This document shows, in pieces, positions 1 through 11,348 of a DNA stretch of 64,000 bases (within the stretch, counting starts at the first letter, position 1; each line of letters begins with the position of its first letter). Position numbers and translations under genes: made by a program. The notes under the pieces were generated by a model. That model was not told the DNA's origin. It did not search any database and was given only the letters and a program-made list of their open reading frames with translations. Origin of the DNA: Acidimicrobiales bacterium (GTDB lineage Bacteria > Actinomycetota > Acidimicrobiia > Acidimicrobiales > MedAcidi-G1); assembly GCA_014239855.1 (NCBI GenBank), contig JAAZXY010000001.1, forward strand, positions 62,001 to 126,000. The letters run 5' to 3'.

Positions 1-643
1 TCGGCGGACTCCACCATGAGGCCGCTGGTCACCGAGAACGGACTGCACGGGGCGATGGTCACGTGCACCATGTCTCCGTCGTGGTGACGGGCGATCACCG
101 ATTCGGTGGAGGCGAGGATGGCGTCGCGGTCCTCGACCACGTGGTCGGGCGGCAGGCCGCCGTCGCTCTCCCCGAGGTCCATGGAACCCCTGGACAGGTG
201 GAGGCGGATGCCCACGGATCGGGCCGCGTCGACAATGGCGTCGAACACCGTGTCGTCGCCGCCCGGCACCAGATAGTGGTGGTCCGAGGCAGTAGTGCAG
301 CCGGTGGCCGCCAGCTCGCCCAGACCGACCAGCGCGGCGGCCCGCACGTCGTCGACCGAGAGTCGACCCCACACCGGGTAGAGCTCGACCAGCCACTCGA
401 ACAGGTCGCAGCCGGTGGCCCGACCCCGGGTCATCCACTGGTACAGGTGGTGGTGGGTGTTGACGAGGCCGGCCGTGATGACGTCGCCGTCGCAGTGCAC
501 CACCGTGTCACCGGGCTCCGGCACCACGATGCCCACCGCGGTGATCCGCCCGTCGACCACGGCCACGTCGCCAGGATGGCGGGCGCCCCGCAGGACCAGG
601 CGTCCCTCCGAAGCGGAAGGACCCGTTGACGTCCGGGGACTGG

Positions 644-647
<4 letters not shown>
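1..647 (-). CDS. Amidohydrolase of the 8-oxoguanine deaminase / hydroxyatrazine ethylaminohydrolase type (partial, C-terminus beyond window start)
   Basis: Reverse complement reads [39 protein letters not shown]...[35 protein letters not shown]...; metal-binding HHH motif; GTG start overlaps the LLM gene stop (GTGA). Confidence 0.85.
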
Positions 648-1645
<998 letters not shown>

Positions 1646-1659
1646 GGGTGGTTCCTCTC

Positions 1660-2709
1660 TCAGATGTCTTCCAGGCGGCGGTGCAGGCGCACCGCCTCCT
1701 CAGCGGCCCGGGCCCGGACCTCGTCGGCGTCGACCCGGGTGGGTCGACCGTCGGCCAGTACGACCTCGCCGTCGACCTCCACGGTGCGGGGTCCCACACC
1801 GGTGGTGAAGGCCAGCCGCCACGGGTCCATGGGCGCATCAACGCAGGCGACCGGGCTCCATGTCACCCGGTCGTCGCGGGCCTCCGGGAACAGGTCCCAG
1901 CCGCCGGCCAGCCATTCCCAGGCTGTCTCCGGCGAGGCCGTCACGTCGTCCTCACGATGGCGCACGTAGGCCACCCGGAACTCGTCGAGCATGTCGGCCC
2001 CGATGCCGTCGGTACCCAGGGCCACCGGATTGGCGAAGCGGGCCGGGCGGGCATAGCCCACCGAGTTGTTCATGTTGGACCGGGGGTTGTGCACGAAGGT
2101 TCCGGCCAGGCCGTGGTCGTCGTCCAGATGCACACCGTGGACGAGCAGCCAGTCGTCGGTGGCCAGTGGTCGCAGGCGGTCGGCCACCCCGACGTCGGCG
2201 GCCCCCTCGGCCACGTGGACGTGGACGCCCACCCCGAGGTCGACAGCCAGGCCGGCGGCTGACTCGAGGCTGGCGTCGCTGCAGGTGAAGGCGGCGTGGA
2301 TGCCCACCATGCCCCGTCCCCCGGCCCGCAGGTACCGCTCGTTCTCGGCCAGGCCCCGTCGGGCCCCGTCGGCACCATGTCGATCGGTGATCCCGTAGGC
2401 GCACGACACCCGGACACCAACCTCGGCGCAGGCTTCGGCGATCACGTCCAGTGACCCGTCGATGGCCTCGGGTGACTCGTGGTGGTCGATGATCGCCGTG
2501 CAACCCCGCTCCAGGGCCTCCACGGCACCCAACATGGCCGACCAACGGATCGACTCGAGGTCGAGCGCCCGGTCGAGACGCCACCAGACCAGTTCGAGGA
2601 TGTCGATGAACCCGGCGGGAGTGCGGGGTGGGGCGGGCATGCCCCTGGCCAGGGCCGAGTAGAGGTGGTGGTGCGCGCAGACCAGACCCGGAGTGGTTGC
2701 CGCTTCCAC
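1660..2709 (-). CDS. SsnA-like amidohydrolase / aminohydrolase, apparently lacking the N-terminal beta domain
   Basis: [57 protein letters not shown]; start taken as GTG at 2709 just after the upstream XDH stop (2715); longer ORF to 2784 also open. Confidence 0.75.
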   Translation of the reverse strand: MEAATTPGLVCAHHHLYSALARGMPAPPRTPAGFIDILELVWWRLDRALDLESIRWSAMLGAVEALERGCTAIIDHHESPEAIDGSLDVIAEACAEVGVRVSCAYGITDRHGADGARRGLAENERYLRAGGRGMVGIHAAFTCSDASLESAAGLAVDLGVGVHVHVAEGAADVGVADRLRPLATDDWLLVHGVHLDDDHGLAGTFVHNPRSNMNNSVGYARPARFANPVALGTDGIGADMLDEFRVAYVRHREDDVTASPETAWEWLAGGWDLFPEARDDRVTWSPVACVDAPMDPWRLAFTTGVGPRTVEVDGEVVLADGRPTRVDADEVRARAAEEAVRLHRRLEDI

Positions 2710-2714
2710 GGAAC

Positions 2715-5333
2715 TCAGCGCCCGTCCCAGTCGGCCCAGTGTTCCTGCTGGTCGGGGGCGGCCATGGGCAACGAGTGACGCCACGTCCCGTCGTGGGAGT
2801 GGAGCGCGGCAGCGACCGCCCCGGCGGTCGGCACCAGGCCGATCTCGCCCACACCCTTGATGCCGTAGGGAGCGTTCGGCTGGGGTGACTCGACGAGGCG
2901 CACGTCGACGTCGGGCATGTCCTTGGGTCGGATGATCCCCAGGCTTCGCAGCGTGTCGTTGCGGGGCCGGGCCTCATCGTCGGCCGGGAACCCCTCGGTC
3001 AACGCGTACCCGAGACCCATGTGCACGGCCCCCTCCACCTGGCCCTCGCACAGCATCGGGTTGACGGCTCGACCCACATCGTGGGCGGCCACCACCCGGT
3101 CCACGTCCCCCGTCTCGGGATCGAGCACCACCAACTGGGCGGCGTAACCGAACGTGGAGTGGATGATCGGATTCTCGACGCCGTCGTTCAACGAGTTGGT
3201 CCAATCGACCCGGTACTCGCCCTCGTAGTCGACACCCGTGCGACACCCGTCGGCCAGGGCGTTACGGCAGGCGTCGGCCACCGAGCCGGCGCCCATGAGG
3301 GTGCCCCGGCTGCCGGTGGTCTGGCCGGCCCCCAGTTCACGGGTGGTGTCCACGATGACGTCGATCGACTCGGGGTTGATGCCCAGTTCCTCGACGGCCA
3401 CCTGCAGGGCCACGGTGTGCACTCCCTGGCCCATCTCGGTCCAGCAGTGCCGCACCTCGACCCGACCGTCGTCGCGGAAGTGCACCACGGCTCGGGCGAT
3501 CTCCTTGAAGCCGTTGCCCAGACCGGAGTTCTTGAGTCCCAGGCCGAGCCCGACCGGGCGACCGTCGGCCACCGCCTCGTCGTAGGCGTCCTTCACCTCG
3601 TCGAGGCACGCCCGGGCGCCGAGGCATCCGTCGTCCATGATCTGGCCGGGCCCCCACACCACTCCCGGCGAGATGACGTTCCGGCTGCGGATCTCCCAAC
3701 CGGAGATGCCGGCCTTCTCAGCCAGACGGTCCAGCACGCCCTCCATGGCGAACTGGGCCTGGTTGGCCCCGAAACCCCGGAACGCCCCACAGACCGGGCT
3801 GTTGGTGCGTACCGCGGTGGCCTCCACGTCGATGGTGGGTAGCACGTAGGGCCCGCTGGCGTGCCCGGCCGCCCGCTCCAGCACCTTCATCCCGACCGAT
3901 GCATAGGGGCCCGAATCGCCGATCATCCGGGCCCACAGGCCGGTGAGTACGCCGTCGGCGTCGCAGCCCGCCCGGTAGGCCATGCGGATCGGGTGCCGCT
4001 TGGGATGCATGAGGAGCGACTCCTCACGGGACAGCGTGCACTTCACCGGACGACCGGTCACCCAGGCGGCGAGCGCCGCGTGGGCCTGGTTGGACATGTC
4101 CTCCTTGCCGCCGAACGCCCCACCGTTGGACACCAGTTCCACGGTGATCCTCGACGTGTCGACGTCGAGCACCGAGGCGATCTGGTTGCGGTCGTCCCAC
4201 ACGCCCTGCCCGCCGGAGTAGACGTACAGGCCCGCTTCGCCGGTGTCGGATTCCACCGGTACCGCCAGGGTCGACTCGGGCTCCACGAAGGCGTGCTCGA
4301 TGCGCTGAGTCTGGAAGACCTCCTCGACCACGTGGGCCGAGCCGGCCAGCGCGGCCTCCACGTCGCCTCGGGCATAGGTCGAGACCGAGAGCACGTTGCC
4401 GTCCAACTCCCACACGGCGTCCTCGTCGGCGGCCACGGCCACCACCGGGTCGCTGTACACGGTCAACGGCACCTGCTCGACGGCCACCAGGGCGGCAGCC
4501 CGACGGGCGGTCTCACGGTCGTCGGCCACCACCACGGCCAGCACGTCACCCAGGTAGGAGGTACGGCCCCCCTCGGGGATCATCACCGGCCAGTCGGTGT
4601 GGATGATGCCCACCCGTCGGGCCCCGGGAATGTCAGCCGCGGTGAGCACCCGGTGGACCCCGTCGACCGCCTCGGCGGCGGTGGTGTCGATCCGCACGAT
4701 GTCGGCCCGGGCGTGGTCGGCCAGCGTCAACGCGGCATGCAGCAGGCCATCGGGATGCCCGTCCTTCAGGAACAGGTCGTCCACGTAGGGACGGTCGCCC
4801 AGTGAGAGCTCACAGGCCTCGACCTTGATGCCGCTGGACCCCACGCCGCCCCGGGGCAGGGCCACCGGCACCTCGCCGGCAGCCAGGGACTCGACGGCGT
4901 CGAGGATCTTCACGTAGCCGGTGCAGCGGCACAGGTGGGCGCCCAGATGGCGGGCCGCGTCATCGCGCTCCAACACTTTGCCCTTGGCTGCGGCCTTGTC
5001 GAGCAGCGCCTTGGCCCGCATGACGATGCCCGGCGTGCAGAAGCCGCACTGCAGGGCGCCGTGGGCGGCGAACGTCATGGCGTACCGCTGCCGCTCGTCC
5101 TCGTCGAGTCCCTCCAGGGTGGTGATCGACGCACCCTCGGCCTTGTCCATCGACGTCTGGCACGACACCCGCGCCTTGCCGTCCACCAGAACGGTGCAGC
5201 AGCCGCACTGACCCGACGGCGAACAACCGTCCTTGGGGGAGATCACGCCCAGTTCGTCCCGCAGGGCGGCCAGCAGGTGGGGGTGGTCGGCCGAGGCCTC
5301 CACCGTGCCCCCGTTCAGATCGAAGGTCGTCAC
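2715..5333 (-). CDS. Molybdopterin-dependent xanthine dehydrogenase-family protein with fused N-terminal [2Fe-2S] domains (selenium-dependent XDH-like architecture)
   Basis: N-term CSPSGQCGCCTVLVDG and CGFCTPGIVMRA...CRCTGY [2Fe-2S] motifs followed by a molybdenum-binding domain (GAFGGKEDMSNQAH, GAFRGFGANQAQFAME) in one 872 aa ORF. Confidence 0.9.
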   Translation of the reverse strand: MTTFDLNGGTVEASADHPHLLAALRDELGVISPKDGCSPSGQCGCCTVLVDGKARVSCQTSMDKAEGASITTLEGLDEDERQRYAMTFAAHGALQCGFCTPGIVMRAKALLDKAAAKGKVLERDDAARHLGAHLCRCTGYVKILDAVESLAAGEVPVALPRGGVGSSGIKVEACELSLGDRPYVDDLFLKDGHPDGLLHAALTLADHARADIVRIDTTAAEAVDGVHRVLTAADIPGARRVGIIHTDWPVMIPEGGRTSYLGDVLAVVVADDRETARRAAALVAVEQVPLTVYSDPVVAVAADEDAVWELDGNVLSVSTYARGDVEAALAGSAHVVEEVFQTQRIEHAFVEPESTLAVPVESDTGEAGLYVYSGGQGVWDDRNQIASVLDVDTSRITVELVSNGGAFGGKEDMSNQAHAALAAWVTGRPVKCTLSREESLLMHPKRHPIRMAYRAGCDADGVLTGLWARMIGDSGPYASVGMKVLERAAGHASGPYVLPTIDVEATAVRTNSPVCGAFRGFGANQAQFAMEGVLDRLAEKAGISGWEIRSRNVISPGVVWGPGQIMDDGCLGARACLDEVKDAYDEAVADGRPVGLGLGLKNSGLGNGFKEIARAVVHFRDDGRVEVRHCWTEMGQGVHTVALQVAVEELGINPESIDVIVDTTRELGAGQTTGSRGTLMGAGSVADACRNALADGCRTGVDYEGEYRVDWTNSLNDGVENPIIHSTFGYAAQLVVLDPETGDVDRVVAAHDVGRAVNPMLCEGQVEGAVHMGLGYALTEGFPADDEARPRNDTLRSLGIIRPKDMPDVDVRLVESPQPNAPYGIKGVGEIGLVPTAGAVAAALHSHDGTWRHSLPMAAPDQQEHWADWDGR

Positions 5334-6301
5334 GACCGGTCCTCTCTATTCTCCGCGGCGGCCAGCGCGGCCTGCACGTGGGCAGGCACTTCGGGTCCCC
5401 GCTGGGTGGTGATCCGCTCGTAGACCTCGGGCCGGCGGTACCGGTCGAAGTCGAAGAGCGTCTCCTTGAAGTTGGCGCACAGGTCCAGATCCGCGGTGGC
5501 CACCACCAACTCGTCGCCCACCGTGGCCGTCACGGCCCGCACCTCGCCCGACGGGGCGATGATGGCGCTCTCCCCCAGCAGGTCGCAGCCCTCCTCGCAA
5601 CCGGCCTTGGCCACGCCGACCACCCACATGCCGTTCTGGTAGGCGCCCGATTGGAGCACCAGGCCGTTGTGGAAGCCCTGCAGCCGGTCCTGATCGGGGT
5701 CGGGGGCGTAGTGGATCGGCGTGTTGTAGCCGATGAGGGCCAGCTCACAGCCCTGCAGGCCGAGCACCCGGTAGGTCTCAGGCCAGCGCCGGTCGTTGCA
5801 GATGGCCATGCCGACCACGCCACCGAACGCGCCGTGGACGTCGAAGCCGTCGCCAGCCTCGAAGTAGTAGCGCTCGAGGTGCTGGAAGGCCCGCCACGGT
5901 TCATGGTCCTCGTGGCCGGGGAGGTGGACCTTGCGGTAGCGACCGACAATGGTGCCGTCGCGTTCGACGAGGATCGCCGTGTTGTAGCGGTGCCCGTCGG
6001 GCGTCAGTTCGGCGTAGCCGAGGTGGAAGCCCACGCCGAGGCGGCGGGCCTCGTCGAACAGGGGCTGCGTCTCGGGGCCGGGCATCTCGGTCTCGTAGAA
6101 CCGGTCGGCCTCGGCCAGGTCGTCGACCCACCACCTCGGAAAGAACGTGGTCAGGGTGAGCTCGGGGAAGACCACCAGGTCACAGCCCGCCTCGGCGCCC
6201 TCACGGAGCAGCACGATGAGGCGCTCGACGACCATCGATCGGGTGTCGGCCAACTGGATGGGACCGACCTGGGCGGCCCCGATGGTGATGGTGCGGGTCA
6301 T
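5330..6301 (-). CDS. Carbon-nitrogen hydrolase (N-carbamoyl amino acid hydrolase / beta-ureidopropionase type)
   Basis: Nitrilase-family E-K-C signatures: VVFPELTLTT, GRYRKVHLPGHE, VGMAICNDRRWPETYR. Confidence 0.88.
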   Translation of the reverse strand: MTRTITIGAAQVGPIQLADTRSMVVERLIVLLREGAEAGCDLVVFPELTLTTFFPRWWVDDLAEADRFYETEMPGPETQPLFDEARRLGVGFHLGYAELTPDGHRYNTAILVERDGTIVGRYRKVHLPGHEDHEPWRAFQHLERYYFEAGDGFDVHGAFGGVVGMAICNDRRWPETYRVLGLQGCELALIGYNTPIHYAPDPDQDRLQGFHNGLVLQSGAYQNGMWVVGVAKAGCEEGCDLLGESAIIAPSGEVRAVTATVGDELVVATADLDLCANFKETLFDFDRYRRPEVYERITTQRGPEVPAHVQAALAAAENREDRS

Positions 6302-7620
6302 CGGTCGGACTCCTCCGAGTAAAGGCCTGCTCTCTGAAGGGTGGCCCCATCCAATGAAAGCCCATCCAATGCGAGCATCGTCTGGAGCAGGACGTCGGCG
6401 CCGGCCACCAGGTCGGCCGGGTCGGTGTGCTCGGCCGGATTGTGGCTGACGCCGTCACGGCTGGGGACGAAGACCATGCCGGTCGGACAGACCCTGGCCA
6501 GCATCTGGGCGTCGTGCCCGGCCCCCGACGGCATGTGCTTCACGGTATGGCCGAGTCGTCGGGCCACGTCGGCCACCGTGTCGACCACCCGGTCATCGAA
6601 GGTCACCGGCTCGAACCGGGCCAGCGTGCGCTCGGTCACCGTCACACCCTCGGCGGCCGCCGTCTGGGCCACGAAACGGGCCAGATCGGCTTCGGCTTCC
6701 TGTAGAAGCGCCTCATCGGTGTTGCGGAGGTCCACCGTCATCGACGCCGAGGCGGCCACCACGTTGACCAGGTTGGGCTCCAGTTCGAGCCGACCCACCG
6801 TGCCCACCTGACGATCTCCACCCTCGGGACCGGCTGCGTTCATACGGACGGCGAGATCCCGGACGTGGGCGGCCACCGCAGCGGCCACGTAGCCCGGATC
6901 GTGGCGTAGTTCCATCGGCGTGGTCCCCGCATGGTTGGACTGACCGGTGATGGTCAGCTCGGTCCACGAGATCCCCTGGACCCCGGTCACCGCTCCGATG
7001 GTGATCCCCTCGGCCTCGAGCACCGGGCCCTGTTCGACGTGCAGCTCCACGAAGGCCCGGGGTGACGGACCGGGACACGGCGAGGTGCCCCGATAGCCGA
7101 TGCGGTCCAGTTCGGCGCCCACGATGGCGCCGTCGATGCCCTCGATGTCGAGCGCCTCCTCGACGGCCATGCCACCCACGTAGACGAGGCTGCCCAGCAT
7201 GTCCGGCGGGAACCGGGCGCCCTCCTCGTCGGTGAAGAAGCCCACGGCCACCGGGTGCTCGGTCTGGACGCCGTTGCGCTCCAGGGTCTCGATGACCTCC
7301 AGGCCGGCCAACACGCCGAGGTTGCCGTCATAGCGGCCACCCGTCCGGACGGTGTCGATGTGGCTGCCGGTCATGGTGGGTGGCCCGTCGGTCCGACCGG
7401 CCCGCATGCCGATCACGTTGCCGATGGCGTCAATGGTGACGTCCAGGCCCAGGTCACGCATCCACGTGACGACCAGGTCGCGGCCGGCCCGGTCCTCGTC
7501 GGTCAGGGCCAGGCGACACGAGCCTCCGCCGTCGATGGGTCCGATGGCCGCCAGGTCCTCGATGCGTCGCAGCAGACGGTCACCGTCGATGCGCAGCCCG
7601 TGGTGAAGTTCGGCGTTCAT
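6298..7620 (-). CDS. M20-family Zn hydrolase (allantoate amidohydrolase / N-carbamoyl-L-amino-acid hydrolase type)
   Basis: TMTGSHIDTVRTGGRYDGNLGVLAGLEVIETLERNG...GFFTDEEGARF...SGAGHDAQMLARVCPTGMVFVPSRDGVSHNPAE; 440 aa. Confidence 0.9.
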   Translation of the reverse strand: MNAELHHGLRIDGDRLLRRIEDLAAIGPIDGGGSCRLALTDEDRAGRDLVVTWMRDLGLDVTIDAIGNVIGMRAGRTDGPPTMTGSHIDTVRTGGRYDGNLGVLAGLEVIETLERNGVQTEHPVAVGFFTDEEGARFPPDMLGSLVYVGGMAVEEALDIEGIDGAIVGAELDRIGYRGTSPCPGPSPRAFVELHVEQGPVLEAEGITIGAVTGVQGISWTELTITGQSNHAGTTPMELRHDPGYVAAAVAAHVRDLAVRMNAAGPEGGDRQVGTVGRLELEPNLVNVVAASASMTVDLRNTDEALLQEAEADLARFVAQTAAAEGVTVTERTLARFEPVTFDDRVVDTVADVARRLGHTVKHMPSGAGHDAQMLARVCPTGMVFVPSRDGVSHNPAEHTDPADLVAGADVLLQTMLALDGLSLDGATLQRAGLYSEESDR

Positions 7621-9932
7621 GCAGCCTCCCCCGATTCCGGATTGGCGACCAGGCAGATGTCCGACGGGCGCACGGGCACCCGGGGCAGGTCCAGGCCGGT
7701 GGCGTCGCGCACCGCGGCGGCCACCGCGGCGGTCGACGAGATGGACGGCGGCTCGCCGATGCCCTTGGCGCCGAACGGGGCACCGGGCTCGGGTTGTTCG
7801 ATGAGGGCGGCCACCTCGAGGGGCGGCATGTCCAGCGCCGTGGGGATCAGGTAGTCGGTGAACGATGCGTTGCGGATGCGCCCGTTCGCGACCTGCACCT
7901 CCTCCATGACGGCCAGGCCCACACCCTGGGCCGCTCCCCCCTCCAACTGGCCGAGGGCCTGCAGCGGATGGAGCACACGGCCCACGTCCTGGGAGGTGGT
8001 CAACTCGACGACCTTGACGAGCCCCAGGTCGGGATCCACGTCGACGATGGCCCGATGGGCGGACACGGCGAACGACACGTGGGCGTCGCCCTGACCGTCA
8101 GCGTCCAACGTCGACGTGGGTGCGTGCCGGTGGACCACATCGGCCTCCACCGGCTCGGCCGTGAGCTCCGCCAGGGAGAGATCCAGGTCCCCGCTGAGCG
8201 ATCGGACCCGACCGTCGACCAGCACGAGGTCGTCGATCGGCAGGCCGTGGGTGGTCGCCAACCCCGCCAGCAACTCCCGGCGAACCGTCTCACAGGCCAA
8301 CTGCACGGCACCGCCGGACATCCAGGTCTGGCGACTGGCCGACGTGGAGCCCGCCGAGCCGATCGACGTCGTCTCCACCGGGGCCAAGACGATCTCGTTC
8401 ACGCCCAGCACCTCGCCGGCGATCTGGCGGGCCAGGGTCACGAATCCCTGACCCACCTCGGCACAGGCACAGGTGATGGTGGCCACCCCGTGGTGCAGCA
8501 CGCACCGTGCGGCGCTCGAGTCGTCGAAGCCCTCGGAGAACATCAGGTTCTTGAAGCCGACGGCCACCGCCTCGCCTCGGACCACGTGTTCGGCGTCCGC
8601 CGTCCGGCCGGCGCCGCCGGGTCGGGCCATGGGCTCGTCGGACCCCACGGCGGCTGACGGATGATCGGCGCACGCCCGGATCACCTCGGCCACCGGCAAC
8701 GTCCCGGTGATGACCTGGCCGGTGGCCAGACGGTCCCCCGGCTCGAGGGCGTTTCGCAGCCGAAGCGCCACCGGATCCATGTCCAGGGCGGCGGCCAGAC
8801 GGTCCATCTGGGCCTCGTGGGCGAAGCAGGTCTGGACGGCGCCGAAGCCCCGCATGGCCCCACAGGGCGGGTTGTCGGTGCGGACCACCACGCCCTCGAT
8901 CTCGACCGATGGGACCATGTACGGGCCCGCCGCGAAACAGGTGGCGTTGGCGATCACCGCACCGCTGGACGATGCGTAGGCCCCGCCGTCCAGCAGCAGG
9001 TGGGCTTCGACGCGCACGAGATCGCCATCGGTCGTGGCGTGGTGCCGATACCACATGCGGGCCGGATGACGATGTACGTGGCCGTGGAAGCTCTCCTCGC
9101 GGCCGTAGGACATCTTCACCGGTCGCCCGGTGCGCAGGGCCAGCAGGCACAGGTGCACGTGGAGGCTGAGGTCCTCGCGGGCACCGAACGCCCCACCGAC
9201 GCCGGCCAGTGTCAGGCGGACCTTCTCGTGGGGAAGGTCGAGGCATGCCGCCACCTGGTCGCGATCCACGTGCAGCCACTGGGTGGCCACGTAGAGGTCG
9301 ACGCCCCCGTCCTCGTCGGGCACGGCCATGCCCGATTCGGGTCCCAGGAAGGCCTGGTCCTGCATGCCCACCTCGTAGGTGCCCTCGACGGACACCAGGT
9401 CGTCGCGCTGGGCAGCGGCCTGGTCGCCGTGGCGAAGGTGGATGCGGCGGATGACGTTGCCGTCGGGATGGATGGGGTCGGCCGTCTCGGCCAGCGCCGG
9501 ATCCACCAGGGGCTCGGTGGGCTGCCAGTCCACGTGGATGGCCGCCAGGGCGCGGCGTGCCGTGTCGGGATGGTCGGCGGCCACCACGGCCACCGGCTCG
9601 CCCTCGTAGCGCACCACGTCGCCGGCCAGCACGGGCTGGTCACGATGCTCGAGTCCGTAGGTGGGGCTCCCGGGCACGTCGGCATGGGTGAGCACGGCAT
9701 GGACCCCGTTCATGGCCAGCGCCGGACTGGTGTCGATGCCACCGATCCGAGCCGCGGCATGCGGCGATCGGAGGGTGGCACCCCACAGCATCCGGTCGTG
9801 GTGGAGGTCGCTCGAGAAGGCGAAGTCACCGGTCACCTTGGGGACGCCATCGGGTCGGGGGGCGTTCTCGCCGATACGGGGTCCGACCGACGTCCCGTCA
9901 TCGGTCTCGGCACCGGTCTCGACCACCGTCAC
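7617..9932 (-). CDS. Xanthine dehydrogenase-family molybdenum-binding subunit (large chain)
   Basis: VGGAFGAREDLSLHVHLCLLALRTGRPVKMSYGREESFHGHVHRHPARMWYRH...CGAMRGFGAVQTCFAHEAQMDRLA; GTG start at 9932 overlaps the previous gene stop (GTGA). Confidence 0.9.
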   Translation of the reverse strand: MTVVETGAETDDGTSVGPRIGENAPRPDGVPKVTGDFAFSSDLHHDRMLWGATLRSPHAAARIGGIDTSPALAMNGVHAVLTHADVPGSPTYGLEHRDQPVLAGDVVRYEGEPVAVVAADHPDTARRALAAIHVDWQPTEPLVDPALAETADPIHPDGNVIRRIHLRHGDQAAAQRDDLVSVEGTYEVGMQDQAFLGPESGMAVPDEDGGVDLYVATQWLHVDRDQVAACLDLPHEKVRLTLAGVGGAFGAREDLSLHVHLCLLALRTGRPVKMSYGREESFHGHVHRHPARMWYRHHATTDGDLVRVEAHLLLDGGAYASSSGAVIANATCFAAGPYMVPSVEIEGVVVRTDNPPCGAMRGFGAVQTCFAHEAQMDRLAAALDMDPVALRLRNALEPGDRLATGQVITGTLPVAEVIRACADHPSAAVGSDEPMARPGGAGRTADAEHVVRGEAVAVGFKNLMFSEGFDDSSAARCVLHHGVATITCACAEVGQGFVTLARQIAGEVLGVNEIVLAPVETTSIGSAGSTSASRQTWMSGGAVQLACETVRRELLAGLATTHGLPIDDLVLVDGRVRSLSGDLDLSLAELTAEPVEADVVHRHAPTSTLDADGQGDAHVSFAVSAHRAIVDVDPDLGLVKVVELTTSQDVGRVLHPLQALGQLEGGAAQGVGLAVMEEVQVANGRIRNASFTDYLIPTALDMPPLEVAALIEQPEPGAPFGAKGIGEPPSISSTAAVAAAVRDATGLDLPRVPVRPSDICLVANPESGEAA

Positions 9933-10420
9933 GGCGTGGCCTCCGCCTGTCGGGCCTCGGCGGCCCGATCCACGGCATCGAGGATCCGCCCGTAGCCGGT
10001 GCAACGGCACAGGTTGCCGGAGATGGCCTCGCGCACCGTGAGGTCGTCGGGATCAGGGTCGTTTTCGAGCAGGGCGTCGATGGCCATGAGCAGACCGGGT
10101 GTGCAGAACCCGCACTGCACGGCGCCGGCGTCCAGAAACGCCTGTTGGACGTCGCTGAGGTCACCCTCCGAGCCGAGGCCCTCGATGGTCATCACCTGTC
10201 GTCCGGCGGCCGCCTCGGCCAGCACCAGACAGCTGCACACCGTCTCGTCGTCGAGGCGAACGGTGCACGATCCGCACTCACCTTCCTCGCACGCGTTCTT
10301 GGACCCGGCCAGACCCAGTCGCTCGCGCAGCACGAACAGCAGGCTCTCTCCGGGCAGGGCATCGACCACCGAACGGCTGCGACCGTTGACGGACAGGGAG
10401 AAGCCGCTCTCGTTCGTCAT
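9929..10420 (-). CDS. [2Fe-2S] ferredoxin-like small subunit of molybdenum hydroxylase
   Basis: CEEGECGSCTVRLDDETVCSCLVLA and CGFCTPGLLMAIDALL...CRCTGYGRILDAV; 163 aa. Confidence 0.93.
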   Translation of the reverse strand: MTNESGFSLSVNGRSRSVVDALPGESLLFVLRERLGLAGSKNACEEGECGSCTVRLDDETVCSCLVLAEAAAGRQVMTIEGLGSEGDLSDVQQAFLDAGAVQCGFCTPGLLMAIDALLENDPDPDDLTVREAISGNLCRCTGYGRILDAVDRAAEARQAEATP

Positions 10421-11301
10421 GCCGGCTCCGGAACCGGCCCGGAAAAGGCGCGGAGGATGGCCCGGCGGGCCAGGACGCCGACGGCGTGTGTCCGGTAGGC
10501 GGCGGAACTCCGATGGTCGTCAATGGGGCGTGCCGCGTCGGCCACCAGTTCGGAGAACCGGTTCACCAGCTCGGGTTCGGGCGTGGTCAGGCCCTCGAAG
10601 TCGAGCCGCTCGGCCATCAGGACCTCAGCCTCGGTGGCCCGGAGCGGCACGGGGGCCACCGAGCCGAGGGCCACCCGGACGGTTCGACCGGGCCGGTCCA
10701 CGACGAGGGCGAGCGAGGTCACGGCGATGACCATGGCGTTGCGGGTCCCCACCTTGAGGAACTCCTGGGGGCCGTCCAGCACCCGCACCCGGATCGCCGT
10801 GATGAGTTCGCCGGGGTTCAGGGCGTTGGCCTTCACGCCGGTCACGAACTCGTCCAGAGGCAGGCGGCGGGTGCCGTCGGTCGAACGCAACTCGACCTCG
10901 GCGTCCAGGGCGGCCAGCACGGGGAGGGTGTCACCGGCCGGCGACGCGGTGGCCAGGTTGCCGCCGAGGGTCGCCGCATTGCGAATCTGAGGGGAGCCCA
11001 CGGTTCGGGCCGCCTGGGCCAGGGCGGGCACCAACGAGGCGAGTGCCGGTTCGGCCAGGTCGGCACACGTGGTCCCGGCGCCCAGGCGCAGGACCTGTCC
11101 GTGCACCGGGTCATGGTCGCCCTCGATGCTCCATCCCCGGAGTTCGGGGATCCGGTCCACGGCGACCACGTGGTCGATCCTGCGGACCCCCCGGTTCACC
11201 TCGACCATGAGATCGGTGCCACCGGCCAGCACCAGTGCGCCGGGATGGGCATCCAGGGACGCGCAGGCATCGTCGATGGATATCGCAATGGTCACCGGCA
11301 C
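10417..11301 (-). CDS. FAD-binding medium subunit of molybdenum hydroxylase
   Basis: LVLAGGTDLMVEVNRG...AARTVGSPQIRNAATLGGNLATASPAGDTLPVLAALDAEVEL; 294 aa. Confidence 0.92.
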   Translation of the reverse strand: MPVTIAISIDDACASLDAHPGALVLAGGTDLMVEVNRGVRRIDHVVAVDRIPELRGWSIEGDHDPVHGQVLRLGAGTTCADLAEPALASLVPALAQAARTVGSPQIRNAATLGGNLATASPAGDTLPVLAALDAEVELRSTDGTRRLPLDEFVTGVKANALNPGELITAIRVRVLDGPQEFLKVGTRNAMVIAVTSLALVVDRPGRTVRVALGSVAPVPLRATEAEVLMAERLDFEGLTTPEPELVNRFSELVADAARPIDDHRSSAAYRTHAVGVLARRAILRAFSGPVPEPA

Positions 11302-11331
11302 CCCGACATGCTGCCGTGCCGCGATCCATTC

Positions 11332-11348
11332 GTCAACATTTTGTCAAC
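11332..11348. promoter_or_regulatory. Direct-repeat operator candidate GTCAAC-N5-GTCAAC in the divergent intergenic region
   Basis: GTCAAC at 11332-11337 and 11343-11348, 11 bp period; overlaps TTGTCA (plus) and TTGACA (minus) -35-like hexamers. Confidence 0.5.
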
